From Salmonella enterica subsp. arizonae (lineage in GTDB: Bacteria > Pseudomonadota > Gammaproteobacteria > Enterobacterales > Enterobacteriaceae), in contig NZ_VXJW01000001.1 of the NCBI RefSeq assembly GCF_008692845.1, positions 558,001-622,000 of the forward strand: DNA of 64,000 nucleotides. The letters are read 5' to 3'. Position 1 is the stretch's first letter. The number at the start of each line of letters is the position of its first letter. The translations under genes and the position numbers were made by a program. The notes beneath the pieces were generated by a model. The model saw nothing but the letters and a program-made list of their open reading frames with translations. It was not told where the DNA came from and made no database searches. Below are positions 29,632 through 40,636 of this stretch, piece after piece.

Positions 29632-30678
29632 TTACATCAATGGCTTTTGTCCACGCTGCCACCAGCGCAGCAGCAGCCGATCCGCGCTTTCCGCCGCGCT
29701 GCCGGTAACACGTTCGATCAGTTTTTTACGCTGCATATAGCGCACATTCAGTACCTCTCGCCCGTCCATCAGACCGAGAATTACCTCATCGCTGGTATTA
29801 ATTTCATCAACCAACCCTTTCTTCAGCGCCTGCTGACCGTACCAGTGTTCGCCCGTGGCGACCTGTTCAATGTCCAGAGTTGGACGCATCCGCTGAACAA
29901 AATCTTTAAACAGATGGTGCGTTTCGTTGAGATCTTCACGAAACTTCTGCCGCCCTTCTTCCGTATTCTCGCCTAACAATGTCAGGGTACGTTTGTACTG
30001 TCCTGCGGTATGTAGTTCAATATCAATGTCTTTGCTTTTCAGGAAACGATTAAAGTTCGGGATTTGCGCTACAACACCAATGGAGCCCACAATAGCGAAT
30101 GGCGCCGCGACAATTTTCTCCGCCACGCAGGCCATCATGTAGCCTCCGCTCGCCGCAACTTTATCCACCGTCACGGTTAGCGGAATATTTTTATCGCGCA
30201 GGCGCTGCAATTGCGATGCCGCCAGGCCATAGCCATGAACGACGCCGCCGGGACTTTCCAGACGCACGACCGCCCGATCGCCTGGTTTTGCCACCGCCAG
30301 CACCGCCGTGACCTCTTCACGCAATGCGTTGACTTCGTGAGCATCCATACTGCCTTTAAAATCTATCACCCATACGCGCGGTTTATCCGCTGTCGCGATA
30401 TCTCCCTGCTTCGCTTTCGCTTTGGCGGCTTTCGCCTCCTGCTTATGCTTTTTTTTCTGCGCCTTATGCCACAGCTTTTGCTGATGGCCATCCATCAGCG
30501 CCGCGGCGAGGTCATCCTTCATCTCCTGATACTGCTCGCTCAAATTGGTCACGCGCAGCTCGCCGCGCTGACGTTTGCGTTGCGTAGCGTTTACGATCAG
30601 CAGCACAATGACCGCAATGGCCACCACAACGGTGACGATTTTTGCCAAAAATAAGCCATATTCAGACAACAATTCCAC
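29632..30678 (-). CDS. sohB: SohB, S49-family inner-membrane peptidase
   Basis: A 348-residue signal-peptide-peptidase-like protease. It has an N-terminal membrane helix (YGLFLAKIVTVVVAIAVIVL) and a long charged linker (KAQKKKHKQEAKAAKAKAK). The S49 core carries the catalytic Ser in VAASGGYMMACVA and the upstream Lys region in IPLTVTVDKVAAS. Homologues begin with a residue read from GTG (VELLSEYG), so I place the start at GTG 30678, preceded by AGGTGGGAG; an ATG 15 codons earlier is unsupported. In E. coli SohB in excess rescues degP mutants. Confidence 0.93.
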   Translation of the reverse strand: MELLSEYGLFLAKIVTVVVAIAVIVLLIVNATQRKRQRGELRVTNLSEQYQEMKDDLAAALMDGHQQKLWHKAQKKKHKQEAKAAKAKAKQGDIATADKPRVWVIDFKGSMDAHEVNALREEVTAVLAVAKPGDRAVVRLESPGGVVHGYGLAASQLQRLRDKNIPLTVTVDKVAASGGYMMACVAEKIVAAPFAIVGSIGVVAQIPNFNRFLKSKDIDIELHTAGQYKRTLTLLGENTEEGRQKFREDLNETHHLFKDFVQRMRPTLDIEQVATGEHWYGQQALKKGLVDEINTSDEVILGLMDGREVLNVRYMQRKKLIERVTGSAAESADRLLLRWWQRGQKPLM

Positions 30679-30915
30679 GACTCCCACCTTGATTAAATAA
30701 CGCGACTTACGCTCAGTGTACAACAGGCATCGAAGTCAGTCTCTCTTCATCCGTATGCCTGTTGAGAAAGAAAAAGCATGACAAGGCGTTCATTTTACGG
30801 CGTTATCGCTCCAGGCTGATTGCAAAAAGAGGCGCTTTCAGGCATAAACCCGAAAAGTTAACGCAAAGATAAGACAAACTGGCAGGACGATTCACCATGC
30901 CGTTGAGGAGTAGCC

Positions 30916-31677
30916 ATGCATTACCAACCGAAGCAAGATTTATTGCAAAACCGCATTATTTTGGTCACTGGCGCCAGCGACGGCATTGGGCGGGAAGCCG
31001 CGATCACGTATGCGCGTTACGGCGCAACGGTGATTCTACTGGGACGCAATGATGAGAAACTGCGTCGGGTAGCGCAGCATATTGCTGACGAGCAACATGT
31101 TCAACCACAATGGCTTACGCTCGACCTGCTGACCTGCACTGCTGAAGAGTGCCGGCAAGTGGCCGACCGCATCGCCGTACACTTCCCCCGTCTGGATGGC
31201 GTACTGCACAATGCCGGGTTATTGGGTGAAATCTGTCCGATGAGCGCACAAGATCCGCAGATCTGGCAGGATGTCATGCAGGTAAATGTTAACGCCACCT
31301 TCATGCTCACCCAAGCGCTGTTGCCGTTATTACTGAAGTCCGATGCCGGCTCGCTGGTTTTTACGTCGTCGAGCGTTGGTCGTCAGGGGCGTGCCAACTG
31401 GGGCGCCTATGCCGTCTCAAAGTTTGCCACTGAAGGCATGATGCAAGTCCTGGCGGACGAATATCAAAACCGTTCCCTGCGCGTTAACTGTATTAACCCA
31501 GGCGGCACGCGCACCAGTATGCGCGCCAGCGCCTTTCCGACGGAAGACCCACAGAAATTGAAAACGCCTGCCGATATTATGCCGCTTTACTTGTGGCTCA
31601 TGGGCGACGACAGCCGCCGTAAGACCGGTATGACTTTTGACGCCCAGCCGGGCCGTAAACCAGGAATCGCCCAATGA
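30916..31677 (+). CDS. yciK: YciK, short-chain dehydrogenase/reductase
   Basis: A 253-residue SDR. NAD(P)-binding TGASDGIG near residues 18-25, the NNAG-type motif as LHNAG, active-site Ser in SSSVGRQGRANW and the YxxxK as YAVSK. Its substrate is not established in E. coli. GAGGAG precedes the ATG. Its stop overlaps btuR by four bases, a conserved pairing. Confidence 0.93.
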   Translation: MHYQPKQDLLQNRIILVTGASDGIGREAAITYARYGATVILLGRNDEKLRRVAQHIADEQHVQPQWLTLDLLTCTAEECRQVADRIAVHFPRLDGVLHNAGLLGEICPMSAQDPQIWQDVMQVNVNATFMLTQALLPLLLKSDAGSLVFTSSSVGRQGRANWGAYAVSKFATEGMMQVLADEYQNRSLRVNCINPGGTRTSMRASAFPTEDPQKLKTPADIMPLYLWLMGDDSRRKTGMTFDAQPGRKPGIAQ

Positions 31678-32264
31678 GTGATGAACGCTATCAGCAGCGC
31701 CAGCAAAAGGTAAAAGATCGGGTTGATGCCCGTGTCGCCCAGGCACAGGAAGAGCGCGGTATTATTATCGTCTTTACCGGCAATGGTAAGGGTAAAACCA
31801 CTGCAGCTTTTGGGACTGCCGCTCGCGCCGTGGGGCATGGTAAAAACGTGGGCGTGGTGCAATTTATTAAGGGCACCTGGCCCAATGGCGAGCGTAATCT
31901 GCTGGAACCGCACGGCGTCGAATTTCAGGTGATGGCAACGGGATTTACCTGGGAGACGCAGAATCGCGAGGCAGACACAGCAGCATGTATGGCTGTCTGG
32001 CAGCATGGGAAACGAATGCTGGCCGATCCACAGCTTGATATGGTGGTACTGGATGAGCTGACCTATATGGTGGCATATGACTATTTGCCGCTGGAAAAGG
32101 TCATAAACGCACTAAACGGGCGTCCCTCTCACCAGACAGTGATTATTACAGGTCGTGGCTGTCATCGGGATATTCTTGATCTCGCGGATACCGTCAGCGA
32201 GCTGCGTCCGGTTAAACATGCCTTCGACGCCGGCGTAAAAGCCCAGATGGGAATTGATTATTAA
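31674..32264 (+). CDS. btuR: Cob(I)yrinic acid a,c-diamide adenosyltransferase
   Basis: A 196-residue CobA/BtuR-type corrinoid adenosyltransferase that transfers the 5'-deoxyadenosyl group of ATP to cob(I)alamin, in de novo synthesis and salvage. The P-loop is TGNGKGKTTAAFG (about residues 36-48), with VVLDELTYM as the acidic strand and IITGRGCHRDILDLADTVSE typical of the family. Called cobA in Salmonella. It overlaps the yciK stop (ATGA). Intact. Confidence 0.95.
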   Translation: MSDERYQQRQQKVKDRVDARVAQAQEERGIIIVFTGNGKGKTTAAFGTAARAVGHGKNVGVVQFIKGTWPNGERNLLEPHGVEFQVMATGFTWETQNREADTAACMAVWQHGKRMLADPQLDMVVLDELTYMVAYDYLPLEKVINALNGRPSHQTVIITGRGCHRDILDLADTVSELRPVKHAFDAGVKAQMGIDY

Positions 32265-32265
32265 T

Positions 32266-32343
32266 GTAGGCCGGATAAGGCGTTTGCGCCGTCATCCGGC
32301 ATAAACAGCCTTATCTGATTGCGCTACGCTTATCTGGCCTACA
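32266..32343. repeat. REP element after btuR
   Basis: GTAGGCCGGATAAGGCGTTTG, then CGTCATCCGGC, and TTATCTGATTGCGCTACGCTT / TATCTGGCCTAC form paired REP units between convergent btuR and rluB. Confidence 0.85.
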
Positions 32344-32358
32344 GGCGCGCGGTAGAGA

Positions 32359-33234
32359 TTATCCGTTGTTATTACGTCCACCGGAGCGGCGTCCGCCAGC
32401 CATCTGGCTGTGGCGTTTTACCGCCCGACGGATCTGGTTCGCTTTCATACGACGACGATCTTTTTCGACGGCAACCTTCGACGAGGTTTCCGGCGGCAGC
32501 TCTACCAGATCACGCAGATAGTTCGTTTGCGCGAGATCAAGCTCTGCCCAGCCGCCGCGCGGCAGGCCTTTCGGCAGCAGGATATCGCCGTAACGCACGC
32601 GGATCAGACGGCTGACCTGAACGCCCACCGCTTCCCACAGACGGCGAACTTCGCGATTGCGCCCTTCCGTCAGCGTAACGTTATACCACTGGTTAATGCC
32701 TTCGCCGCCGCTGAATTTAATGGTTTTAAATGCCGCTGGACCATCTTCCAGTTGTACGCCACGGCTTAAATCACGCAGCTTCGATTCATCCACCTGACCG
32801 AATACACGCACGGCATATTCACGCTCAACTTCACGGCTGGGATGCATCAGGCGATTCGCCAGTTCACCGTCGGTGGTAAACAACAGTAGTCCACAGGTAT
32901 TTACATCCAGACGTCCCACCGCAATCCACCGTGCGCCGCGCAGTTTCGGTAAGCGATCAAAAACGGTTGGGCGCCCTTCCGGATCATTGCGGGTACACAG
33001 TTCACCTTCTGGTTTATAATAGGCCAGAACGCGGCAAATTTGTTCCGCCGACTCTTTCACCGAAATCAGATGGCCGTCGATACGGATCTTCAAACCGGGG
33101 GTAACTTCAACGCGATCGCCAAGCGTGGCGATTTTACCGTCAACGCTGACACGTCCCGCTTCAATAATGGATTCGATTTCACGGCGAGAGCCGTGGCCGG
33201 CGCGCGCCAGCACTTTTTGTAACTTTTCGCTCAT
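32359..33234 (-). CDS. rluB: 23S rRNA pseudouridine synthase RluB (YciL)
   Basis: A 291-residue RsuA-family enzyme making pseudouridine 2605 in 23S rRNA. N-terminal S4 RNA-binding domain ([20 protein letters not shown]), then the synthase core with the catalytic Asp in [20 protein letters not shown] and the Lys/Arg-rich end [19 protein letters not shown] basic tail ([17 protein letters not shown]) follows. I start at MSEKLQKV (33234); the longer frame begins within the 5' leader. In E. coli, yciQ comes next on the way to yciO; here an IS-rich scar does. Confidence 0.96.
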   Translation of the reverse strand: MSEKLQKVLARAGHGSRREIESIIEAGRVSVDGKIATLGDRVEVTPGLKIRIDGHLISVKESAEQICRVLAYYKPEGELCTRNDPEGRPTVFDRLPKLRGARWIAVGRLDVNTCGLLLFTTDGELANRLMHPSREVEREYAVRVFGQVDESKLRDLSRGVQLEDGPAAFKTIKFSGGEGINQWYNVTLTEGRNREVRRLWEAVGVQVSRLIRVRYGDILLPKGLPRGGWAELDLAQTNYLRDLVELPPETSSKVAVEKDRRRMKANQIRRAVKRHSQMAGGRRSGGRNNNG

Positions 33235-33440
33235 AGAGCTTCCTTCAGGTGTCGCCTTCACAGGCGTCGAATTGGCACTAACAAATATATATAAATCAAT
33301 GAGTTAGCATACTTTACTGAATGTCATTATACGCGATGTTCACCGCATTGTAACCTACTTTGTTGTACAGCGTGTTCACCACCTAAAACTTAGCCCATGA
33401 TTAATTTTTAAGCAAAAAAAACGTAAGCCCCTTTGATGTA

Positions 33441-33689
33441 TCACCCGCCTGTGCTGCTTTGACCGCTGTTCACAGCCAACGTTAACGACTGTGTAAAAGC
33501 ATCGGCACTGACCTTAGCATTGAAACCGCTAATAACGCCGGCAATCTCACCAACGAAGCCCGTCACCTGTTTAGCCAGATCTCCTAATACCTCTCCAGGC
33601 ATTCCAGCAGATTCGGTGATAACTTTTGTGTTCTTCATGAGGTTGTCGCCACCATCAGCGAAGCCTTTCATAAAGCCAGTGAACAGACT
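33441..33689 (-). pseudogene. Orphan 3' coding fragment of unknown function
   Basis: An open minus-strand frame of about 83 codons ends at 33441. It encodes [20 protein letters not shown], then [20 protein letters not shown] and AGVISGFNAKVSADAFTQSL, a low-charge, Gly/Ala-rich, possibly amphipathic or membrane-associated sequence. The frame continues to 33737, but those last codons lie in the IS256-family fragment on the other strand, so the true 5' part has been replaced at about 33690. I do not recognise the family. Confidence 0.45.
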
Positions 33690-33882
33690 GTTATCCGCAA
33701 GGTGATTTACACCACCAATGCCATCGAATCGGTGCACCGCCAGTTCAGGAAGCTGACCAAAACCAAAGATGCTTTCCCGAATGAAAACAACCTGTTGAAA
33801 CTGCTTTATCTGGGTCTGATTAACGCCCCGGAGAAATGGACAATGCCGCTCCAGAACTGGAATTTGACATTGTCGCAGTTAG
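33690..33882 (+). mobile_element. IS256-family (mutator) transposase fragment
   Basis: The plus strand reads [20 protein letters not shown] followed by [20 protein letters not shown] and [15 protein letters not shown], the conserved C-terminal block of IS256/mutator transposases (TTNAIESxHRxxRK). Only about 64 codons remain, with no ends or other domains. It abuts unrelated coding fragments on both sides. Confidence 0.85.
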
Positions 33883-34104
33883 TCATTTTTTCATTTGCTC
33901 CATTGTCGTCTTAATTTTATTTGCAGCAGCCAGGAAAGGCGCTGCGAGAGTGAGAATTCTATTTTCCAGATCATCCAGTACGGCTAATTTCTCTTCATCT
34001 GTAAGAAAAGCGTCATTGGTGATGTTTTGAATTTCGTCGTAATACCATTCGCAACATTTGACGTGCTGCGTAAATCGTTTGGTTTGTGTTGTCTGTGTGT
34101 GCAT
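33883..34104 (-). CDS. Small hypothetical protein, 73 residues
   Basis: Encodes [20 protein letters not shown], then [20 protein letters not shown] and [20 protein letters not shown], a helical acidic protein without signal peptide or recognised domain. It begins four bases after the truncated ORF at 34109, so the two were probably co-transcribed. Its stop is at the edge of the IS256 fragment, so the C terminus may be altered. Low GC suggests transfer. Size and pairing would fit an accessory immunity or regulatory gene, but nothing in the sequence proves that. Confidence 0.5.
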   Translation of the reverse strand: MHTQTTQTKRFTQHVKCCEWYYDEIQNITNDAFLTDEEKLAVLDDLENRILTLAAPFLAAANKIKTTMEQMKK

Positions 34105-34108
34105 TATT

Positions 34109-34441
34109 CTATGTAACTATCTCCAAAATGTGGAATAATTCATCAAAGCCCCTGGCTCCCGCCATGGTATTATTCATTGCGTTGTATGTGAGGTAGTGGT
34201 TTAGTGATTCAAAACCGAGGCTCTGCCATTTTTTCAAATTTGAATCATCCCAGGTGTAAACTTTGCGTTTACGTGGGCGATAATACACTCCGCTTGAATA
34301 TTCGAGGAGATCATTTAACGCAGCCCACTCTTCCACAGAGGGCGGTTTTGAATAAACTTCTGTCGCTGTTTCGATTAATTCTCCTGGAATTTCCTCAAGA
34401 TATTTTACATACAGGAGGGAGGGCTTAACTCTGGTGGTGTT
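34109..34441 (-). pseudogene. Hypothetical gene truncated at its 5' end by IS911-like copy 2
   Basis: The frame is open from the IS edge (34442) to a stop at 34109, about 110 codons: LLYVKYLEEIPGELIETATE, then PPSVEEWAALNDLLEYSSGV, RPRKRKVYTWDDSNLKKWQS and FHILEIVT. Upstream coding sequence is cut by the IS and is not found beyond its right end. A GTG at 34336 could act as a secondary start. No family recognised. Confidence 0.5.
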
Positions 34442-34513
34442 TGTAGTGGCACACTGAATTTGGCTACCTGAACAGAGGCGATATGCTCACCTCAGAACAA
34501 CACAGGTGCTCCA

Positions 34514-35680
<1,167 letters not shown>

Positions 35681-35705
35681 CCACTACAGATACAGACTTA
35701 CGTCC

Positions 35706-36326
35706 TTATAAGAAAGGTGTAACGTCGCCGACGCCTGCACGCAGCACCACCGGAGAATCATCGGTTAAATCGATTACCGTGGTAGGCTGCTGTCCAAGGT
35801 AGCCGCCATGGATGATCAAATCCACTTGCTTCTCCAGCCGCTCTTTAATCTCCTCCGGGTCCGACTCGGTAAAGTCGCTACCAGGCAGCATCAACGACGT
35901 AGAGAGCATCGGTTCGCTCAGCGTATCCAGCAGCGCCAGCGCAATCGGGTTTGACGGCACGCGCAGGCCGATGGTTTTACGTTTTTCCTGTAACAAACGG
36001 CGCGGCAACTCTTTTGTCCCCTTCAGAATGAAGGTGTAATTACCCGGCGTATTGTTTTTAATCAGGCGGAACGCCACATTATCCACGAATGAATAGGTCG
36101 ACAGTTCGGACAGATCGCGACACATCAACGTAAAGTTGTGTCCATCGGGCAACTGACGAATACGACATATACGTTCCATCGCGCCTTTGTCTTCAATTTT
36201 ACAACCAAGGGCATAACCGGAATCGGTTGGATAGACAATGACCCCGCCTTTACGCACAATGTCGACGGCCTGATTAATCAGCCGTTGCTGTGGGTTGTCA
36301 GGATGGATATAAAAAAACTGGCTCAT
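35706..36326 (-). CDS. yciO: YciO, YrdC/Sua5-like protein
   Basis: A 206-residue protein of the YrdC/Sua5 fold, starting MSQFFYIHPDNPQQRLINQA, with the VYPTDSGYALGC, KRKTIGLRVPSNP and STSLMLPGSDFTE motifs of threonylcarbamoyl-AMP synthase relatives. E. coli YciO has weak such activity but does not replace YrdC (TsaC). I start at 36326 as in E. coli. It follows rnm by seven bases, in an operon. Confidence 0.94.
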   Translation of the reverse strand: MSQFFYIHPDNPQQRLINQAVDIVRKGGVIVYPTDSGYALGCKIEDKGAMERICRIRQLPDGHNFTLMCRDLSELSTYSFVDNVAFRLIKNNTPGNYTFILKGTKELPRRLLQEKRKTIGLRVPSNPIALALLDTLSEPMLSTSLMLPGSDFTESDPEEIKERLEKQVDLIIHGGYLGQQPTTVIDLTDDSPVVLRAGVGDVTPFL

Positions 36327-36333
36327 ACTTCCC

Positions 36334-37215
36334 TCACTGTGATATTTGCGGCTGTTCCCATGTCTGCCATACGCCTTCAACGCCAGCGGGCAGCCAGAGT
36401 TTACGCCCCAGTTCAATCCACGGGCAGGGCTGATGAAAATCAGATCCAAGCGATGCCCATAAATGATGCTGACGCGCAAGCGTCGCCAGTTGGGTGCGTT
36501 CATTGGGCGATTGTTGGCACTGCGCCACTTCCATCGCGTCGCCGTGATGGCTGGCAAAATGCGCCACTAATCTTTTCAGCCACTTAGCGCTAAGGTCGTA
36601 GCGTCCCGGATGGGCCAACACCGCCTTACCGCCAGAATGATGAATGACATCAATAGCTTGTTCTATTGTACACCACTGCGGCGGAACGTAACCGGTTTTC
36701 CCACGCGCGAGATATTTTTTAAAAACATCCGTCATTGTCGCGGCTTTGCCGCACTCCACCAGAAAGCGGGCGAAGTGACCTCGCGTCACCGCGCCGCCAT
36801 TCGCCAGTCTCAACGCCCCTTCCCACGCGCCGGGAATATGGGCTTTTTCCAGACGCTCCGCAATGAGCCGACCGCGCGCCTGACGCCGTTGTGTCTGCTG
36901 CGCCAGAAAATCGCACATTGCCGGGTGCGCAATATCAATATTCAGACCCACAATGTGGATCTCATGATTTTCCCAGACCGTTGAAATCTCCACGCCGGGA
37001 ATAAGATTCAGGGCCAGTCCTGAACGTGAAATTTCTTCTCTTGCCGCAGGAATCGCGGCTGTGGTGTCATGATCGGTAATCCCCAGCGTGCCGACTCGCA
37101 TCTCTACCGCACGGTGTACTAACGTTTCTGGCGTCAACAGTCCATCGGACGCCGTGGTATGACTGTGCAGATCGTAAATCACTGCGTAATTCGTGTCGCT
37201 CAAGGCGGCTCCCAT
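36334..37215 (-). CDS. rnm: RNase AM (YciV), PHP-domain 5'-3' exoribonuclease
   Basis: A PHP-family metal-dependent phosphoesterase, shown in E. coli to mature the 5' ends of rRNAs and to hydrolyse 3',5'-bisphosphonucleotides. Metal-site motifs: YDLHSHTTASDG, GITDHDTTAAIP, PGVEISTVWENHEIHIVGL, LAHPGRYDLSAKW and SDFHQPCPWIELG. The longest frame from ATG 37215 gives 293 residues; a TTG four codons in (LSDTNYAVIY), preceded by GGGAG, matches the usual N terminus and may be the true start. Divergent from trpL. Confidence 0.93.
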   Translation of the reverse strand: MGAALSDTNYAVIYDLHSHTTASDGLLTPETLVHRAVEMRVGTLGITDHDTTAAIPAAREEISRSGLALNLIPGVEISTVWENHEIHIVGLNIDIAHPAMCDFLAQQTQRRQARGRLIAERLEKAHIPGAWEGALRLANGGAVTRGHFARFLVECGKAATMTDVFKKYLARGKTGYVPPQWCTIEQAIDVIHHSGGKAVLAHPGRYDLSAKWLKRLVAHFASHHGDAMEVAQCQQSPNERTQLATLARQHHLWASLGSDFHQPCPWIELGRKLWLPAGVEGVWQTWEQPQISQ

Positions 37216-37275
37216 AGAGATAAAAGGTGTGTCGTGTACATCATAACGGTTCCGGCAAATATACTGAAATAGGTG

Positions 37276-37310
37276 TTGACATTACCCCACCGAACTAGTT
37301 AACTAGTACG
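37276..37310 (+). promoter_or_regulatory. trp promoter and TrpR operator
   Basis: TTGACA at 37276-37281 and TTAACT at 37299-37304, with a 17-base spacer, form the -35 and -10. The -10 lies inside the palindromic operator CGAACTAGTTAACTAGTACG (37291-37310), so TrpR-tryptophan blocks RNA polymerase directly. Confidence 0.95.
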
Positions 37311-37337
37311 AAAGTTCACATGAATAGGGTATCTAAA

Positions 37338-37382
37338 ATGGCAGCGACATTTGTACTACACGGCTGGTGGCGCACTCCCTGA
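37338..37382 (+). CDS. trpL: trp leader peptide
   Basis: A 14-residue leader, MAATFVLHGWWRTP, with the tandem Trp codons at residues 10-11. Ribosome stalling there under Trp starvation favours the antiterminator in the leader RNA. Compared with the Salmonella leader as I remember it (MAATFALHGWWRTS), Ala6 is Val and the last residue is Pro; the Trp codons and hairpin arms are kept. Confidence 0.93.
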   Translation: MAATFVLHGWWRTP

Positions 37383-37426
37383 TATCGGGCAGTGTATGAC
37401 AGCTTTAATAAGCCAAAAGATACCCG

Positions 37427-37452
37427 GCCCGCCTGTGAAGCGGGCTTTTTTT
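37427..37452 (+). terminator. trp attenuator
   Basis: GCCCGC and GCGGGC pair round CTGTGAA-type loop and run into seven U residues, 45 bases after the trpL stop. This is the 3:4 terminator of the attenuator. Confidence 0.93.
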
Positions 37453-37475
37453 GAACAAAATTAATGAGAACAACC

Positions 37476-39038
37476 ATGCAAACACAAAAACCCACGCTTG
37501 AGCTATTGACCTGCGATGCAGCCTACCGGGAAAACCCAACAGCGCTTTTTCACCAAGTTTGCGGCGATCGTCCAGCAACGCTGCTGCTGGAGTCCGCGGA
37601 TATCGACAGTAAAGACGATTTAAAAAGCCTGCTGCTGGTGGATAGCGCGCTACGCATCATCGCCTTTGGTGACACTGTCACAATTGAGGCGCTATCCGAT
37701 AATGGCGCCTCGTTATTGCCGCTACTGGATATTGCCCTGCCCGCTGGCGTGGAAAACGCCTGCCTGCCTGCCGGTCGCGTCCTGCGCTTTCCGCCCGTCA
37801 GCCCATTATTAGATGAAGACGCCCGTTTATGCTCCCTGTCGGTGTTTGATGCGTTCCGCCTGTTACAGGAGGTGGTAAACGTACCGACACAAGCGCGGGA
37901 AGCCATGTTCTTCGGCGGTCTGTTTGCCTACGACCTGGTGGCTGGCTTTGAAGCGCTTCCACACCTTGAGGCCGACAATAACTGCCCGGACTACTGCTTT
38001 TATTTAGCGGAAACGATGATGGTGATAGATCATCGAAAAAAAAGCACCCGCATTCAAGCCAGTCTGTTTACCGCTAATGACGAGGAAAAACAGCGACTGA
38101 ACGCCCGTCTGGCGCATCTTAGACAACAATTAACCCAGCCTGCGCCGCCGTTGCCGGTGACGCCGGTGCCGGACATGCGCTGCGAATGCAATCAGAGTGA
38201 TGAAGCGTTCGGCGCGGTCGTGCGTCAGTTGCAAAAAGCCATCCGCGCGGGCGAAATATTTCAGGTGGTGCCGTCGCGCCGCTTTTCGATGCCCTGCCCG
38301 TCGCCGCTGGCTGCCTACTATGTACTGAAAAAGAGCAATCCTAGCCCATACATGTTCTTTATGCAGGATAATGATTTCACCCTTTTCGGCGCGTCGCCGG
38401 AAAGCTCGCTGAAATATGACGCCGCCAGCCGCCAGATTGAGCTTTACCCCATCGCGGGTACTCGCCCACGCGGCCGCCGCGCCGATGGTACGCTGGACAG
38501 AGATCTCGACAGCCGTATCGAGTTGGACATGCGTACCGATCATAAAGAGCTTTCCGAACATCTGATGCTGGTCGATCTGGCGCGCAACGATCTGGCGCGC
38601 ATTTGTACGCCGGGCAGCCGCTACGTTGCCGATCTGACAAAAGTTGACCGTTATTCGCACGTGATGCATCTGGTTTCTCGGGTCGTAGGCGAACTGCGTC
38701 ACGATCTCGACGCGCTGCACGCTTACCGCGCCTGTATGAACATGGGCACCCTGAGCGGCGCGCCGAAAGTACGCGCCATGCAACTGATTGCCGATGTGGA
38801 AGGACAGCGCCGCGGCAGCTATGGCGGCGCTGTCGGTTATTTCACTGCCCACGGAGATCTGGATACCTGTATTGTTATCCGCTCCGCGCTAGTAGATAAC
38901 GGTATCGCGACCGTACAGGCGGGCGCAGGGATTGTGCTGGACTCCGTTCCGCAGACTGAAGCCGATGAAACCCGTAATAAAGCGCGCGCCGTATTGCATG
39001 CTATCGCCACTGCGCATCATGCACAGGAGACCTTCTGA
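37476..39038 (+). CDS. trpE: Anthranilate synthase component I
   Basis: A 520-residue chorismate-utilising enzyme that makes anthranilate from chorismate and ammonia. The feedback site includes [16 protein letters not shown]; the catalytic part has [30 protein letters not shown] and [15 protein letters not shown] start at [10 protein letters not shown] (37476), since the ATG four codons upstream is not used by homologues. The stop overlaps trpD by one base, coupling the two subunits. Confidence 0.97.
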   Translation: MQTQKPTLELLTCDAAYRENPTALFHQVCGDRPATLLLESADIDSKDDLKSLLLVDSALRIIAFGDTVTIEALSDNGASLLPLLDIALPAGVENACLPAGRVLRFPPVSPLLDEDARLCSLSVFDAFRLLQEVVNVPTQAREAMFFGGLFAYDLVAGFEALPHLEADNNCPDYCFYLAETMMVIDHRKKSTRIQASLFTANDEEKQRLNARLAHLRQQLTQPAPPLPVTPVPDMRCECNQSDEAFGAVVRQLQKAIRAGEIFQVVPSRRFSMPCPSPLAAYYVLKKSNPSPYMFFMQDNDFTLFGASPESSLKYDAASRQIELYPIAGTRPRGRRADGTLDRDLDSRIELDMRTDHKELSEHLMLVDLARNDLARICTPGSRYVADLTKVDRYSHVMHLVSRVVGELRHDLDALHAYRACMNMGTLSGAPKVRAMQLIADVEGQRRGSYGGAVGYFTAHGDLDTCIVIRSALVDNGIATVQAGAGIVLDSVPQTEADETRNKARAVLHAIATAHHAQETF

Positions 39039-40633
39039 TGGCTGATATTCTGCTGCTCGATAACATCGACTCGTTTACCTGGAACCTGGCAGATCAGTTA
39101 CGGTCCAACGGCCATAACGTGGTGATTTACCGTAATCATATCCCGGCTCAAACGCTTATCGATCGCCTGGCGACGATGAAAAATCCGGTGCTAATGCTCT
39201 CCCCGGGACCAGGTGTCCCCAGCGAGGCGGGCTGTATGCCGGAGCTGCTGACCCGACTACGCGGCAAGTTACCGATCATCGGCATTTGTCTTGGGCATCA
39301 GGCCATTGTCGAAGCTTACGGCGGTTACGTCGGTCAGGCGGGAGAAATCCTGCATGGCAAAGCCTCCAGCATTGAACATGACGGTCAGGCGATGTTCGCC
39401 GGTCTGGCGAATCCGCTACCGGTCGCGCGTTACCATTCGCTGGTCGGCAGTAATATTCCTGCCGGGCTGACCATTAACGCCCATTTCAACGGCATGGTGA
39501 TGGCGGTACGTCATGATGCGGATCGCGTTTGCGGTTTTCAATTCCATCCTGAGTCCATCCTGACGACGCAGGGCGCGCGTCTGCTGGAGCAGACATTAGC
39601 CTGGGCGCAGCAAAAGCTGGAGCCGACAAACACACTACAGCCGATTCTAGAAAAACTTTATCAGGCGCAGACTCTGACGCAACAAGAGAGCCATCAGTTG
39701 TTTTCGGCGGTCGTCCGCGGCGAACTGAAACCTGAACAGCTCGCCGCCGCGCTGGTGAGCATGAAAATTCGCGGCGAACATCCCAATGAAATTGCCGGCG
39801 CCGCCACTGCGTTGCTGGAAAATGCCGCCCCGTTCCCGCGTCCGGACTATCTGTTTGCGGATATCGTTGGTACCGGCGGCGACGGCAGTAACAGTATCAA
39901 TATCTCTACCGCCAGCGCCTTTGTTGCGGCGGCCTGCGGACTGAAAGTGGCGAAACACGGCAACCGCAGCGTGTCCAGCAAATCGGGATCATCCGATCTG
40001 TTGGCGGCGTTCGGTATTAATCTGGATATGAACGCCGATAAATCACGTCAGGCGTTAGATGAACTGGGCGTCTGTTTCCTGTTCGCGCCGAAATATCACA
40101 CCGGATTTCGTCACGCGATGCCGGTTCGCCAACAGTTAAAAACGCGAACCCTGTTCAACGTACTCGGTCCGCTGATCAACCCGGCGCATCCACCGCTGGC
40201 GTTGATTGGCGTCTATAGCCCGGAACTGGTGCTGCCGATTGCGGAAACCTTGCGGGTATTGGGCTATCAGCGCGCGGCCGTGGTACACAGCGGCGGCATG
40301 GATGAGGTTTCGCTCCATGCGCCGACGATTGTCGCGGAGCTGCATGACGGCGAAATTAAAAGCTATCAACTTACGGCGGAGGATTTTGGCCTGACGCCTT
40401 ACCATCAGGATCAGTTGGTTGGCGGCACGCCGGAAGAAAATCGTGACATTCTGACACGGTTATTACAAGGTAAAGGCGACGCCGCGCATGAGGCCGCCGT
40501 CGCCGCTAACGTGGCGATGCTGATGCGTCTGCATGGTCAGGAAGATCTCAAAGCCAATGCGCAAACCGTGCTTGATGTTCTGCGCAACGGCACCGCATAT
40601 GACAGAGTCACCGCACTGGCGGCAAGAGGGTAA
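39038..40633 (+). CDS. trpD: Anthranilate synthase II / phosphoribosyltransferase (TrpGD fusion)
   Basis: A 531-residue bifunctional protein. The N-terminal glutamine amidotransferase has Cys84 in [15 protein letters not shown] and the His-Glu pair in [12 protein letters not shown] linker at about 195-200 joins the anthranilate phosphoribosyltransferase, with [18 protein letters not shown] (phosphoribosyl-pyrophosphate site) and [15 protein letters not shown]. It supplies ammonia to TrpE and makes phosphoribosyl-anthranilate. The internal promoter trpP2 known in enterics lies late in this gene; I did not assign it. Confidence 0.97.
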   Translation: MADILLLDNIDSFTWNLADQLRSNGHNVVIYRNHIPAQTLIDRLATMKNPVLMLSPGPGVPSEAGCMPELLTRLRGKLPIIGICLGHQAIVEAYGGYVGQAGEILHGKASSIEHDGQAMFAGLANPLPVARYHSLVGSNIPAGLTINAHFNGMVMAVRHDADRVCGFQFHPESILTTQGARLLEQTLAWAQQKLEPTNTLQPILEKLYQAQTLTQQESHQLFSAVVRGELKPEQLAAALVSMKIRGEHPNEIAGAATALLENAAPFPRPDYLFADIVGTGGDGSNSINISTASAFVAAACGLKVAKHGNRSVSSKSGSSDLLAAFGINLDMNADKSRQALDELGVCFLFAPKYHTGFRHAMPVRQQLKTRTLFNVLGPLINPAHPPLALIGVYSPELVLPIAETLRVLGYQRAAVVHSGGMDEVSLHAPTIVAELHDGEIKSYQLTAEDFGLTPYHQDQLVGGTPEENRDILTRLLQGKGDAAHEAAVAANVAMLMRLHGQEDLKANAQTVLDVLRNGTAYDRVTALAARG

Positions 40634-40636
40634 ATA

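Noticed and set aside
38130..38852. 240-codon minus-strand open frame
   Set aside because: Opposite the trpE coding strand and without any recognisable feature.
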